A stretch of DNA of 64,000 nt from Streptomyces sp. YIM 130001 (GTDB lineage Bacteria; Actinomycetota; Actinomycetes; Streptomycetales; Streptomycetaceae). Positions within the stretch are counted from its first letter, which is position 1. Each line of letters opens with the position of its first letter. Made by a program: the position numbers and the translations under genes. Positions 8,081 through 16,935 of this stretch are shown here, piece after piece. Under the pieces are notes generated by a model, which saw only the letters and a program-made list of their open reading frames with translations, did no database searches and had not been told where the DNA came from. The stretch covers positions 334,360 to 398,359 of the forward strand of contig NZ_KZ984555.1 in NCBI RefSeq assembly GCF_003574445.1. The letters are read 5' to 3'.

Positions 8081-10740
8081 CAGTTGCCCTGCCCCGGCGG
8101 AGTGGTGCGCGGCAGGACGACCTGGACGCCCTCCGCCTGCCGCAGGCCGCGCAACCAGTGGCCGATCTGGGCGTGCAGGGGCTCGATCCGTTCCTTGTAG
8201 ATGCCGATCAGGCGGCGGCGGGTGTCCGTGTCGTCCTCGCGGGCGGCCTGCTGCACCACGTCGCCGACCGCATCGCCGATGCGGTCCGTGAAGGCGTCCG
8301 CCTCGGCGCGGTGACGCCGGCCGGAGTCCTCGTCGGCCTCCTGCACCGACCGGCGCAACTGCTCGAGTTCCGCGAGCAGCGAGCCGGCGATCTCGTCCGC
8401 CGTGAAGCTGTCGGCGCTTCGGGCCGACTCGGGTCCGCCGAGGTCCGTGCGGGCTCCGTGGCGCAGGCTGTCGAGACGGGTGCAGGCCTGGTGCCAGGCG
8501 TAGCGGTTCCGGTCGGCGCGGGCGGTACGGGCCGCGGCCTCCAGGTCGACGAGTTCCGAGCGGTGGCTCTCGGCGCGGGCGGGGTCGGTGCGGGCGAGTT
8601 CGGCGACCAGGGTCCTGGCCTCGGCAAGTGCGGTCTCGAAGTCGGCCGGTGAGGGGTCGAGGGACCGGTCCCACATCTGCTGCTGCGCCAGGCCCTGCAG
8701 CAGGGTCTCGGTCTCCATGATCTTGTAGTGGGTCTTCGCTCGGTCCTGGCCCTCGGTGAGGAGCGCGTCGGTCTCGCCGAGCAGGCGGTTGAGGGCGGTC
8801 ACGCCGTCGGCGGACCGGCGGCCGGACTCGGGTCCGGCATCCGCCGCTGGGCTGTCGTTCGGTGTCCCCGGGCCGGGACCGTCGTGCAGTTCCGCCCATG
8901 CCTGTTTGGCGTCCCGGTGCGCGCGGCGCAGGTCGTCCCAGGCCGGGATGCGACGCAACGGGATGTCGATGACGGCGGTCGCGGCCGCGCCGATCGCCGG
9001 GATCGCCACCTCGGCCTCGATCGTCCAGCCCGCCTCGAACGTCACCGACACCTCCACATCGGTGCCCACCGGCAGGCTGCGCGGTACGTCGGCGATCTCC
9101 ACGGATCCGATGTGCATCAGCCCTTCGTAGAGCCGGATGGAGAGGTACGAGCCCTGGGTGGCGGTCTGCAGGCGGAAGCCGGTGCGATGCGGCAGGCGTA
9201 CGCCCGAGTCGACGATGCGGTGCAGTCCCTCGGCCAGTTCGACGGAGAAGTCGTGCGCGAGGACGTCGCCGGTGACCGGCGCGGAGGCGGTGGCCGCGGT
9301 CACCGTCACGCGGCGCGCCTCGATCGCGCGGCCGTCCCGCATCAGCCGTACGGTGAAGCCGTTCTCGGCGCCGGGCGTCAGCGGCACGTCCGGGAAGAGG
9401 AACGAACCGTTCGGCCCCGCCGTCTCCTCCACCCGGTGCACGCCGTCGTCCGAGACGAGCAGTACGGCCGCTCCGGCGGGGTCGGGGAGCAGCTCCCCGG
9501 GCAGGACGCGTCCCGAGATGTCGGCGATCTCGCCGTCGGCCTCCGGCCGGTCGAGTTCGAGGTAGGTGCCGCGTTCGGTGGCCTCGGCGGCCTTCAGCGC
9601 CGCGCCAGCCGCGATGGCGAGGTCCGGGTGGAGCAACACCGGCTCGCGGCCGAAGCGTTCACGCAGCAGTGTGGCGGCGAGGGGGATCCGGGAGGAGCCG
9701 CCGACCATGACGATCTCGTCCACGTCGGCGGGTGTGAGGCCGGCCTGCCGCAGGGTGCGCTCGCAGTGGTCGGCAGCCGCCTGCAGATGCGGCCGTACGA
9801 CGGACTCGAACTCGCCGCGCTGCATGGGCAGATGGAGGTTCATCGGGATGCCGTTGCGGTCCTCGCAGTACTGGCTGACGATCTCGGTGACCGGCATCCG
9901 TGACAGCTCCTGCTTGCAGCCCTCGGCGAGGAAGAGGAGTGAGGCGTAACTGCGGGCGTCGGCGGGCGAGTCGGGGTCGTAGGCGAGGTCGTAGGCGGGC
10001 AGCCGGTCGTTCATCCAGGAGACGACCGCTCGGTCGAAGTCGTAGCCGCCGAGGTAGCGGTCGCCGCCGAACGCGCGGTGCTCGAAGCCCTCGTCCGGGT
10101 CCCGGGTGACCACCGAGGTGTCGAAGGTGCCGCCGCCCAGGTCGTAGACGAGGAGGGTGCGGGGGCCGTCGTGCGCGGCGTCCGCTCCGGACGCGGCACC
10201 GGACGCCTGGTCTCCGCCGTGGGCGAGGGCGGCCGCGACAGGTTCGATGAGGGTTTCGACGACCTCGAGGCCGGCCGCGTCGCCGGCTCTGGTGGTGTCG
10301 TTCTTCGAGCGGGTCTCGAAGAACGCGGGGACGGTGACCACGGCCCGTTCGACGGGGACGCCGAGCACGTCCTCGGCGATCGCGCGCAGGTGCCGGAGCA
10401 CCGCGGTGGAAGCCTCGACCGGCGTCAACTCGGCGTGCCCCGCGGTGAATCGCTGGTCCGTGCCCATGCTCCGCTTGAAGAACATCGCGGGCGGCGCGCC
10501 CTGCATCCGCGCCCGGTGCTTGGCGAGCAGTCCGACCTGTACGTCACCGTCCGGGCCGACCCATACGGCGGACGGCACGGTCGGCGATCCGTCCGGAGGT
10601 ACGACGACCAGTGCGTCGCCGACCGGGCGCAGTCTTCCTTCCGCGATCAGGCGCTCCTTGTCGGGCACGGCGGCCTGGGCGGGGACGGCCACGCAGCTGT
10701 TGGTGGTACCCAGGTCGATCCCGACGACGAGGCTGCTCAT
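8080..10740 (-). CDS. Atypical Hsp70 (DnaK-like) chaperone with inserted beta domain
   Basis: An 886-residue Hsp70 relative. The ATPase domain (about residues 1-385) has all signatures: DLGTTNS at 9-15, YDLGGGTFD at 199-207 and VMVGGSSRIP at 344-353. Between it and the substrate-binding part is an extra segment (about 405-490) with a carboxypeptidase-regulatory or Ig-like look (GRVLPGELLPD, PNGSFLFPDVPL), absent from DnaK. A substrate-binding beta domain follows at about 495-595 (RLPHRTGF, VEVSVTFEAGWTIEAEV). The last 290 residues are a long helical region with no EEVD-like tail. Strong ribosome site AAGGAG before ATG 10740. It is in an operon with a GrpE-like factor, not with standard dnaJ. 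Probably a specialised chaperone or scaffold rather than housekeeping DnaK. Confidence 0.85.
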   Translation of the reverse strand: MSSLVVGIDLGTTNSCVAVPAQAAVPDKERLIAEGRLRPVGDALVVVPPDGSPTVPSAVWVGPDGDVQVGLLAKHRARMQGAPPAMFFKRSMGTDQRFTAGHAELTPVEASTAVLRHLRAIAEDVLGVPVERAVVTVPAFFETRSKNDTTRAGDAAGLEVVETLIEPVAAALAHGGDQASGAASGADAAHDGPRTLLVYDLGGGTFDTSVVTRDPDEGFEHRAFGGDRYLGGYDFDRAVVSWMNDRLPAYDLAYDPDSPADARSYASLLFLAEGCKQELSRMPVTEIVSQYCEDRNGIPMNLHLPMQRGEFESVVRPHLQAAADHCERTLRQAGLTPADVDEIVMVGGSSRIPLAATLLRERFGREPVLLHPDLAIAAGAALKAAEATERGTYLELDRPEADGEIADISGRVLPGELLPDPAGAAVLLVSDDGVHRVEETAGPNGSFLFPDVPLTPGAENGFTVRLMRDGRAIEARRVTVTAATASAPVTGDVLAHDFSVELAEGLHRIVDSGVRLPHRTGFRLQTATQGSYLSIRLYEGLMHIGSVEIADVPRSLPVGTDVEVSVTFEAGWTIEAEVAIPAIGAAATAVIDIPLRRIPAWDDLRRAHRDAKQAWAELHDGPGPGTPNDSPAADAGPESGRRSADGVTALNRLLGETDALLTEGQDRAKTHYKIMETETLLQGLAQQQMWDRSLDPSPADFETALAEARTLVAELARTDPARAESHRSELVDLEAAARTARADRNRYAWHQACTRLDSLRHGARTDLGGPESARSADSFTADEIAGSLLAELEQLRRSVQEADEDSGRRHRAEADAFTDRIGDAVGDVVQQAAREDDTDTRRRLIGIYKERIEPLHAQIGHWLRGLRQAEGVQVVLPRTTPPGQGN

Positions 10741-10833
10741 CGGTCGGTCTCCTTTCGACGGGGTCTGGCGGGGGCGCCTTGGGGGTGTGTGCCGGTGCCG
10801 GGGGCTTTCGGACGTGTCGGGTCGTCGACGGGG

Positions 10834-10892
10834 GTGCGTCCGGGGCGTCGGATTCTTCTACGTGTGCGTCCGAGCGTCGGATTCTTCTCCGT
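10834..10892. repeat. Direct repeat of about 30 bp upstream of the Hsp70 gene
   Basis: Two adjacent copies, 30 and 29 bp long, each running gtgcgtcc...gcgtcggattcttct and differing at three or four positions. They lie in the 159-bp gap between the GrpE-like stop and the Hsp70 start, so they are transcribed as operon spacer or act as a local promoter region. No function is visible. Confidence 0.6.
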
Positions 10893-10899
10893 GCACGTC

Positions 10900-11625
10900 T
10901 CAGGTGTCCTCAATCGCCGGACGGGCTTTGGGATCCGGGCGGGCCTCGACTTCCGAGCGCGGCGGCTCGGCAGGCGGGTGCGGGGGCTCGGGGGACGCGC
11001 GCGGGACGTCGGGAGGGGAATGCGGGAGGTCCGGAGACGCGTGCGGGGGTTCGGGGGCCGGGTCGTGGGGTCGGGCTTCGAGGAGGACCTGGGCCCGGTG
11101 TACTCGGGTGCCGTCGTGGAGGAGTACTCCCGGTCGTACGGTGCGGCTCACGATGAGGTCGGTGGTGTCGGAGGCGGGTGGGGCGTAGCCCACGTCGACC
11201 CGCCTGGCCACGTCGGCGTAAGGACTGCCCCGCGGGTCGTCCACCTGGACACCGGCCTGCGCGAGCGCCGCCGCGAAACGGCGGGTCACGGCCCGCAGGG
11301 GTACGGAACCGGCCTCCGGCGTGCCGTCCGCGGCGAGGCAGCCGCGCAGTTCGTGGAGGGCGGCGGCCACATCCGCGGCGAGCCGCGCGTACCGCTCGCG
11401 CTCCGCGCCTGACCGTGCCCTGGCCTGCTCGCGTGCCGCCTCGCGTTCCCGCCCCGCGGCGGCCAGGAGCTGGTGTACGAGGCGCTGGGGCAGCGGCGGT
11501 TCGTCCTGCGGCAGGGGGCGCTCCCGTTCGGTGATGCGCGGCGGCCGGGGCGGGACGAGGCGGGTGCGTACGCGCAGCGGGCGCGAGCGTGCCCGCGCCG
11601 GGCCGCCGTCACGAGGTGAACTCAT
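10900..11625 (-). CDS. GrpE-like nucleotide exchange factor with repeat-derived tail
   Basis: A 241-residue protein. A helical, charged middle (about 60-115, rich in RERERYARLAADV) is followed by a beta-type block with IVSRTVRPGVLLHDGTRVH, which matches the C-terminal beta wing of GrpE. GrpE speeds ADP release from Hsp70, and the Hsp70 gene lies just downstream. The ATG at 11625 overlaps the upstream stop by 4 nt (ATGA). The last 60 residues are a Pro/Glu-rich tail of ASPEPPHPP type, ending KARPAIEDT. This tail is encoded by a degenerate repeat that ends in the same dispersed element found at 62.88 kb, so it is probably not part of the fold. Confidence 0.68.
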   Translation of the reverse strand: MSSPRDGGPARARSRPLRVRTRLVPPRPPRITERERPLPQDEPPLPQRLVHQLLAAAGREREAAREQARARSGAERERYARLAADVAAALHELRGCLAADGTPEAGSVPLRAVTRRFAAALAQAGVQVDDPRGSPYADVARRVDVGYAPPASDTTDLIVSRTVRPGVLLHDGTRVHRAQVLLEARPHDPAPEPPHASPDLPHSPPDVPRASPEPPHPPAEPPRSEVEARPDPKARPAIEDT

Positions 11626-12158
11626 CGGCTCTCACCGGTCCTTCGCGCGGCCGGAGCCGGTCGGACCGGGAGCCAGCCGAGCAGGGCCTCGGGGCGGGCG
11701 AGTACGCATGCCTCGGCGGCGGGGGCGGTCGAAGCGCCCCCGCCCGGTTCCGTCGCGCGCCCCGTGCCGGGAACCTCGGCACCGTCCGCGCCGGCTTCCG
11801 CGGTACGACCGATGTGCTCGAACTCTGCGGTGAGTTCCGTGAGTCGGTGGGCAAGATCGGCCTCGCGTGACGCGGCCGGCGGGCGGTGGGTGCGGAGTTC
11901 GGCGAGGAGGCGGCCCGTGGGGGTGATGAGTTCCTGCTCGGCCGTGTTCACCTCCACCGCCTCGACCGGGCGGCCGAACAAGGGGAAGCGGTCGCCGCCG
12001 CGTTCGGCTCGCAGACGTCTGCGCCGGGCGGCGGAACGTACGGCAGAGCGCCCAGGCGTGCCCGCGGCGAGGCCCAGGATCTGCAACGGCGTGCGGAGGT
12101 ACGGGTTGTGGCCGTCCTGCCACTGCCAGGGATTGTCGTGCTCGTCGGGCGACAGCAT
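11622..12158 (-). CDS. Operon protein of the Hsp70 cluster, weakly J-domain-like N-terminus
   Basis: A 178-residue protein. Its start, NPYLRTPLQILGL followed by a basic helix (RSAARRRRLRAER), recalls helix I-II of DnaJ (NPYxVLGL), but the HPD tripeptide is absent, so it cannot be a normal J-protein. I chose ATG 12158 because GAGGAG stands 8 nt before it. The same frame continues up to an ATG at 12311, which would overlap the upstream gene by 25 nt. That extension consists of PAPEREPAPAPE repeats with A/T-rich third positions, so it is probably not translated. The 3' end overlaps the GrpE-like start by ATGA. Function unknown beyond Hsp70 linkage. Confidence 0.6.
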   Translation of the reverse strand: MLSPDEHDNPWQWQDGHNPYLRTPLQILGLAAGTPGRSAVRSAARRRRLRAERGGDRFPLFGRPVEAVEVNTAEQELITPTGRLLAELRTHRPPAASREADLAHRLTELTAEFEHIGRTAEAGADGAEVPGTGRATEPGGGASTAPAAEACVLARPEALLGWLPVRPAPAARRTGESR

Positions 12159-12205
12159 GTCCTCCACTCCTCGGTACTCGGAACCCGGGGGCTGCGGGGT
12201 CGGTC

Positions 12206-12280
12206 TGGTGCTTGCGGGTGCGGGTTCACGTTCGGGTGCGGGTGCGGGTTCACGTTCAGGTGCGGGTGCGGGTTCCGGCG
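12206..12280. repeat. Tandem 30-bp repeat between operon genes
   Basis: The run ggtgcgggttcacgttc(a/g)g recurs about every 30 bp, two to three times, built from 6-bp ggtgcg words. If translated on the minus strand it gives repeated PAPERE. It lies between the helical-repeat gene and the J-like gene. Confidence 0.6.
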
Positions 12281-12286
12281 TGGGGG

Positions 12287-14986
12287 TCAACTCTCCCCGT
12301 GGGGAGTCCATTCCGGTGGTACCGGCTGCGGCATCGGCAGTGAGCGGGTGACGAAGCGGGCCCACAGAACGCCTCCGAGCCGGGCCACTTCGGCACGGTT
12401 CCCCCGGTCCTCCTCCGACCGGCCCGACCAGGCAGGCCCGTTCACCGCATCGGGGCCGAGAGGCGTGCCCGGCGGCCCCGGCCCACCCTGTACAGCATCG
12501 CGGGCCTGCACCAACAAGCGCCAGGCCGACGCGAGTTCGTCCTCCACCCGCCGGACCAGGGCGAGTTCGTCCTCCACCCGTCGGCCCGGCGAACCGGCAG
12601 CACCAGGCGTCCGCCGGTCCAGGTCGAGCAGTGCGGCGACAAGCGCGCAGCACGCCGTGACGTCCGGCGTGCCTGCCTCCTGGGCCCGTCGGATGCGGTC
12701 GCGCACCTCCGTATCCGGCAGTCCCAGGGCCGCCGCCGCGCGTGCGGACCGGGCCAGTACGCCCGTCGACAGGTCGTCGAGAATCCCGTACTTGGGAGTC
12801 CTGCGCAGCGCGGGGTCGAGGGCGTTCGCGCGGTCGGCGGCTTCGACGGCGCGATCGGCGACCTCGAGCCGGTGCGGGGCACGGGCGTAACGCGCCTGCA
12901 GTTCCATGGCCCGCCAGAACTCGAACCGGGCCAGCTCCGCAAGGAGTTCGCGGCCGTGCCGGCCCGGTTGCGGACCGAGCCGCTGCGCGAGATCACCCAT
13001 CCGGGACACCAGCGACGACAGAACATCGCCGGGCCCTCGGGCGAACCACTCCTGCTCGGTCCGGTGCCGCAGCACGATCAGTCGGGCGCGCAGGAGTTCG
13101 GGGTTCGCGGGGTCCGCGTCCAGCGGGGGCGCCAGTGCCGCGGAGGCGGTGTCGTATTCGTGGCGCAGCACCGCCTCCTCGGCGGCACGCACGGCATCGG
13201 CGGCGAATGCCCGTCGTACGGCGTCGACTTCGGGCTCGGGGAACCCCGAGGTGACGACGAGTGCCAGATGGTCGCGGGCGCGGCGCGGATCTCTCGCCTG
13301 CGCCCGCACGGCGAGCGTGAGATGCGGGGCGAGGAGGTCCCGGGGCAGTCGGTTGCGTACGGCGTCGACGGTGTCCCGCGCCACCGGGGAGCCGGCCGCC
13401 CGCTCCAGTACGCGGTGCAACTCGGTCCAGAACGCGTCGTCCCGGTACACCTCCGCCCAGTGCCGCAGCGCCGCACGCCACTCGTCGAGCGCCTCGTCGC
13501 CTGCCCGGTCGCCGGCCTCCAGTTCGTAGGCGCGGGCGTGATGCGCGACCGCCAGGTGATGGTGGTGCCCGCCCGGAGCCCCTGCCCACAGCCGCACAGC
13601 TTCGGCGCTCCAGGGGCGCGTCTCGCCTGCCTGCTCGAGGTGGCCGTACGCCTCGCCCGCGAGCTGCTCCGCCAGGTGCGCCCGCAACCGCACGGCGAAG
13701 CGCTCGAGCTGCTCCACCTCGGACGGCTCGGAAGCCCCCGAAGGCCGGGAAGGGGCGGACGACCCGGATGCCCCGGATGCCTCGGATGCCCCGGACGGCC
13801 CGGGCGCCCCGTCATCCGCTGCCGGGTCCTCGGCACCGGCGGCTGCCGCGGGACCAGTCCACGCCGCCGCCCCGTCATCACCCCGCAGCCGCGCGAACAC
13901 CGCCTCCGCCTCCTCGATCAGACCCCCGGCCCGCGCAGTGTCCCCCTCGGAAGCGGCGCCCAGAGCGGCCTTCAGGTGTCCGCGCGCCACGGCGGTCCAC
14001 AGCCCGTGGACACCGGCGGGCCCCGGCCAGTCCTGCCAGTCCGCGTGCTCCCCCGCCGCCATCAGCTCCCCGAACAACCCGGGGTCGGTACGAGCAGCCG
14101 CCCCGAGCAGCGGACGCACCCCGACCGGCGAGTAGTCGGGCCACCGCTGCCCGTACCGCCGCAGAAGTTCCCGGGCCCCCTCGACGGCCCAGGTGTCGGC
14201 CCCCGGGTGGCCGGGATCGACGGCGGCCGCGACCAGGCGGACGGCCTTGCCGACGCCGCTGTCCCCGAGCTCGGGGTCGTCCCGGACCACACGCAGCGCC
14301 TGCGCCACGGCCTCCCGGTCGCCGTGGGCCAACCCCTCCACCGCCCGCCGGGCGACGAGCAGTGCACCGCCCCTGCGCTCCCCCAACTGCCGTGCCGCAC
14401 CCGCGAACACGTCGTCCAGAGCCGCCCGGTCCGGCGACGGCGCATAGCCGCCCGTACGGGCGGACCGCGACGGTCCGGCGGGGGCATCACCCGCCTCCCG
14501 GCGCCCCCCAGGGGCCACTACCCGGGACACGGAACCCCGGCGCGAGACTCCACCGCGGGGCGCAGGCACCGCCTCGACCCCGCCCGTCACACCCGTCGCA
14601 CCCGTCCCACCCGTCGAGCTCGTCGCACGCGTCGCCGCCGGGTGGTCCTCCAGTCCGTGCGTCCCGAGCATGGGCCGCAGCACGACGAGCAGCTCCTCGT
14701 GCCCCTGCCGATCCTCCGCCGACGCCCCCGGCACGACCTCCAGAAGCCGGCGGCAGAACTCCCCACTCACCTGGGTGGAGAGCAAGTCCCTCAGTACTGC
14801 CGCGAGTTGGCCGTAGAGACCGGAGCCGAGGGCCGAGTGCAGTCGCTCCCAGCAGACAGGGAAACCGTCGGTGTCCGGGTCACGAGCCCAACCGCGCAGC
14901 GCTCGCCGCAACTTGAGCCGATCGGGCGGCCGCCCCTCCCAGCCGGGCGCGGAATCGTCCAGTAGCCGCGCCGCATCCTGCGTCAT
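12287..14986 (-). CDS. Large helical-repeat (TPR-like) protein, first gene of the Hsp70 operon
   Basis: An 899-residue, almost entirely alpha-helical protein with no signal peptide or membrane helix. A conserved-looking N-terminal block (1-110) is followed by a Thr/Gly/Pro linker (about 115-190). Helical hairpins rich in Ala, Leu and Arg then run to the end and look like divergent TPR units (for example DADPANPELLRARLIVL). A second linker at about 390-425 is made of GAS repeats encoded by 9-bp DNA repeats near 13,743-13,800. An internal near-duplicate RRVEDELA occurs twice close together. ATG 14986 has GGGGGG upstream. No CIRCE or HAIR heat-shock site is visible upstream. As operon leader it may recruit clients to the Hsp70; inference. 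Confidence 0.65.
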   Translation of the reverse strand: MTQDAARLLDDSAPGWEGRPPDRLKLRRALRGWARDPDTDGFPVCWERLHSALGSGLYGQLAAVLRDLLSTQVSGEFCRRLLEVVPGASAEDRQGHEELLVVLRPMLGTHGLEDHPAATRATSSTGGTGATGVTGGVEAVPAPRGGVSRRGSVSRVVAPGGRREAGDAPAGPSRSARTGGYAPSPDRAALDDVFAGAARQLGERRGGALLVARRAVEGLAHGDREAVAQALRVVRDDPELGDSGVGKAVRLVAAAVDPGHPGADTWAVEGARELLRRYGQRWPDYSPVGVRPLLGAAARTDPGLFGELMAAGEHADWQDWPGPAGVHGLWTAVARGHLKAALGAASEGDTARAGGLIEEAEAVFARLRGDDGAAAWTGPAAAAGAEDPAADDGAPGPSGASEASGASGSSAPSRPSGASEPSEVEQLERFAVRLRAHLAEQLAGEAYGHLEQAGETRPWSAEAVRLWAGAPGGHHHHLAVAHHARAYELEAGDRAGDEALDEWRAALRHWAEVYRDDAFWTELHRVLERAAGSPVARDTVDAVRNRLPRDLLAPHLTLAVRAQARDPRRARDHLALVVTSGFPEPEVDAVRRAFAADAVRAAEEAVLRHEYDTASAALAPPLDADPANPELLRARLIVLRHRTEQEWFARGPGDVLSSLVSRMGDLAQRLGPQPGRHGRELLAELARFEFWRAMELQARYARAPHRLEVADRAVEAADRANALDPALRRTPKYGILDDLSTGVLARSARAAAALGLPDTEVRDRIRRAQEAGTPDVTACCALVAALLDLDRRTPGAAGSPGRRVEDELALVRRVEDELASAWRLLVQARDAVQGGPGPPGTPLGPDAVNGPAWSGRSEEDRGNRAEVARLGGVLWARFVTRSLPMPQPVPPEWTPHGES

Positions 14987-15155
14987 CCGCCGAACCCCCC
15001 GTCAGGACATGAGCCCCACCCCGCGTACGCCTCAGCATGCCAGCGCCGGCACCGCTACGTTGCCCCGATGCGGGGCGATCCACCCACTACCCGCACTGCG
15101 GCAGGCCGTGGTCCATGCTCGAGGGTGGGAAACGGCAGCCACCGGGGAGTGAGCG

Positions 15156-15806
15156 TTGGAGCTGATCGGGCAGGGGCGCGAAGCCGATGTGTACGCCCTG
15201 GACGCGCACCGCGTCCTGCGCCGCTACCGGGACGGGCGCTCGGCAGCCGGCGAGGGGCAGCTGCTTCGGCGGCTGGCCGGGCAGGGCTGTCCGGTGCCGC
15301 TGGTGCACGAGGTGGACGGCGCCGACCTGGTCATGGAGCGGCTGTACGGGCCGACCATGAGCGAGGCGCTGCACAGCAGACCGTGGAGAGCTCTGACGTA
15401 CGGCGCGATGCTGGGCCGCCTGCACAGGGACCTGCACGCACTCACCGATCCGGGCGGACTCCGCCGGCTCGAGGGGAGCGGCGGCGGCGAGCGGGTACTG
15501 CACCTCGATCTGCACCCGGAGAACGTCATCCTCACGGAAGCCGGCCCCAGGATCGTCGACTGGACCAACTGCCGCCTCGGCCGCCCCGAGGTCGACGTGG
15601 CCATGACCGTCGTCATCCTGCGCGGCCTGGTGCTGCCGCCGCACGAGCGGCTGATGATCCGCGCGCTGCTGCGCGCCATGGCCGGCACCTGTGGCGTCGA
15701 CCCGCGGACCGGCCTGGCCGCCGCCTCGGAGCGCCGGCTCGAGGACCCCAACCTCACGGCGGCCGAGACCGCCCGCGTCCGCGCACTGCGCCGCCGCCAC
15801 GCCTGA
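15156..15806 (+). CDS. Aminoglycoside/choline phosphotransferase-type kinase (APH fold)
   Basis: A 216-residue protein with a kinase-like core. The Brenner motif H116-L-D118-L-H-P-E-N123 (catalytic Asp118) and the metal-binding IVDW (Asp135) mark the APH/choline kinase superfamily. It is shorter than typical APH enzymes (about 260-300 residues) because the N-terminal lobe is reduced to about 60 residues (GREADVYALDAHRVLRRY). The TTG start at 15156 has GGGGAG upstream. Related short members in Streptomyces are annotated only as phosphotransferase. The substrate is unknown and resistance should not be assumed. Confidence 0.8.
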   Translation: MELIGQGREADVYALDAHRVLRRYRDGRSAAGEGQLLRRLAGQGCPVPLVHEVDGADLVMERLYGPTMSEALHSRPWRALTYGAMLGRLHRDLHALTDPGGLRRLEGSGGGERVLHLDLHPENVILTEAGPRIVDWTNCRLGRPEVDVAMTVVILRGLVLPPHERLMIRALLRAMAGTCGVDPRTGLAAASERRLEDPNLTAAETARVRALRRRHA

Positions 15807-16122
15807 GACCGCCGGCACCGGACGCCAGGTGCGATCCCACCACCCGACACGAACCCCCGAAGGCACCGCACCGCACAGCACTCGCCCGTACAGGCCCCGC
15901 TGACGCCGGATCGGCTCAAACCGGCGCCGATATCCCGCTGCGGCTCCTCCTGTTCGAGTGGCCACGGCCCGGGCAGCCCTCCCACCTGCTGATGCGTGCG
16001 CCGTTCGACCGCCGTTCGGGCAGAAATACGGGTCCCCAACCGGCCCCGTACGGCCCCGGAACACCCTCCGATCGGCCCATCCGGGCATGCAATCGGCCGC
16101 CGACGCGGGTGTCCTGACGGAC
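15807..16122. other. Intergenic region before the M23 peptidase gene
   Basis: 316 bp with no convincing gene. It holds a small hairpin, CGCCGG (15904-15909) / CCGGCG (15921-15926), that could end the phosphotransferase transcript. The promoter of the peptidase is presumably in the right half, but I see no clear -35/-10 pair and no c-di-AMP riboswitch signature. Confidence 0.4.
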
Positions 16123-16890
16123 ATGAACTCATCCACGGAAGACTCGGCGGAGCGTCAGTCGGTCCGCCCGGCACACCACCCGGACGTACACCCGCAGGAG
16201 CCGGTCACCACCCGGCGCGGCGCTCTCGGCGTGACCGCGGCACTGGTCGGCGGGGCCCTGTCCATAGCCGCGGCGCCCAGCGCCGTCGCCGCCACCCGAA
16301 GCACCCGGGCGCAGGCACCCGGCCACGCCCACACCCACATCCACACCGAGTCCGGCGCAGCCGCCGAGTCCGGCGAACCGTGCTTCGTCGGCTACGACGA
16401 GGACTTCGAGGACGCGCTGGAGGCGGCCGACTCCCGGCTGCCGGACGACGGAGCGAACGCGCAGCGTGCCGGTCTGCCCGGTGTGTTCGCGAAGCCGTTG
16501 CGGCGCCAGTACCGCGTCTCCGCGCGCTACGGCATCAAGGGCAACTGGGTCGCGGGCCACCACACGGGCATCGACCTGGCCGTCCCCACCGGCACCCCGG
16601 TCTACGCGGCGGGCGGCGGCACCGTGGTCCTCGCCGGATGGTCCGGCGACTACGGCAACGCGGTCACCGTCCGCATGGCGGGCGGGCACTACGCGGTCTA
16701 CGGCCACCTCAGCCGCGTCCGCACCCGCTACGGCGCGACGATCAAGGCCGGTGCGCGTATCGCGGACAGCGGCAGCACCGGTCGGGCCACGGGCCCGCAT
16801 CTGCACCTGGAGATCCGTTCGCAGCGCGGCTACGGATCCGATGTGGACCCGGTCGCCTATCTCGCCCGCCGCGGCGTACGCCTCCTCTGA
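16123..16890 (+). CDS. Secreted M23 (LytM-type) peptidoglycan endopeptidase
   Basis: A 255-residue exported protein. TTRRGALGV followed by a hydrophobic run and APSAVAA forms a signal peptide with a twin-arginine look. The M23 domain (about 120-255) has the zinc ligands of HxGxD (H147 to D151, HTGID) and the late HLH (GPHLHLEI). Such enzymes cut peptide cross-links in peptidoglycan. A His-rich stretch HAHTHIHT follows the signal peptide and may bind metal. I chose ATG 16123; an in-frame ATG at 16087 would add 12 residues. Neither has a strong ribosome site. Confidence 0.85.
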   Translation: MNSSTEDSAERQSVRPAHHPDVHPQEPVTTRRGALGVTAALVGGALSIAAAPSAVAATRSTRAQAPGHAHTHIHTESGAAAESGEPCFVGYDEDFEDALEAADSRLPDDGANAQRAGLPGVFAKPLRRQYRVSARYGIKGNWVAGHHTGIDLAVPTGTPVYAAGGGTVVLAGWSGDYGNAVTVRMAGGHYAVYGHLSRVRTRYGATIKAGARIADSGSTGRATGPHLHLEIRSQRGYGSDVDPVAYLARRGVRLL

Positions 16891-16935
16891 AGCGCCGGAC
16901 CTGGACGTGCCGAAGGGCCACCACGGACCGCCGCG

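Noticed and set aside
12159..12653. Longer start for the J-like protein of the Hsp70 operon
   Set aside because: The extension overlaps the upstream gene or consists of repeat DNA with A/T-rich third positions; ATG 12158 has a strong ribosome site.
14987..15155. CIRCE or HAIR heat-shock operator upstream of the Hsp70 operon
   Set aside because: Neither TTAGCACTC-N9-GAGTGCTAA nor CTTGAGT-N7-ACTCAAG, nor a close variant, is present.
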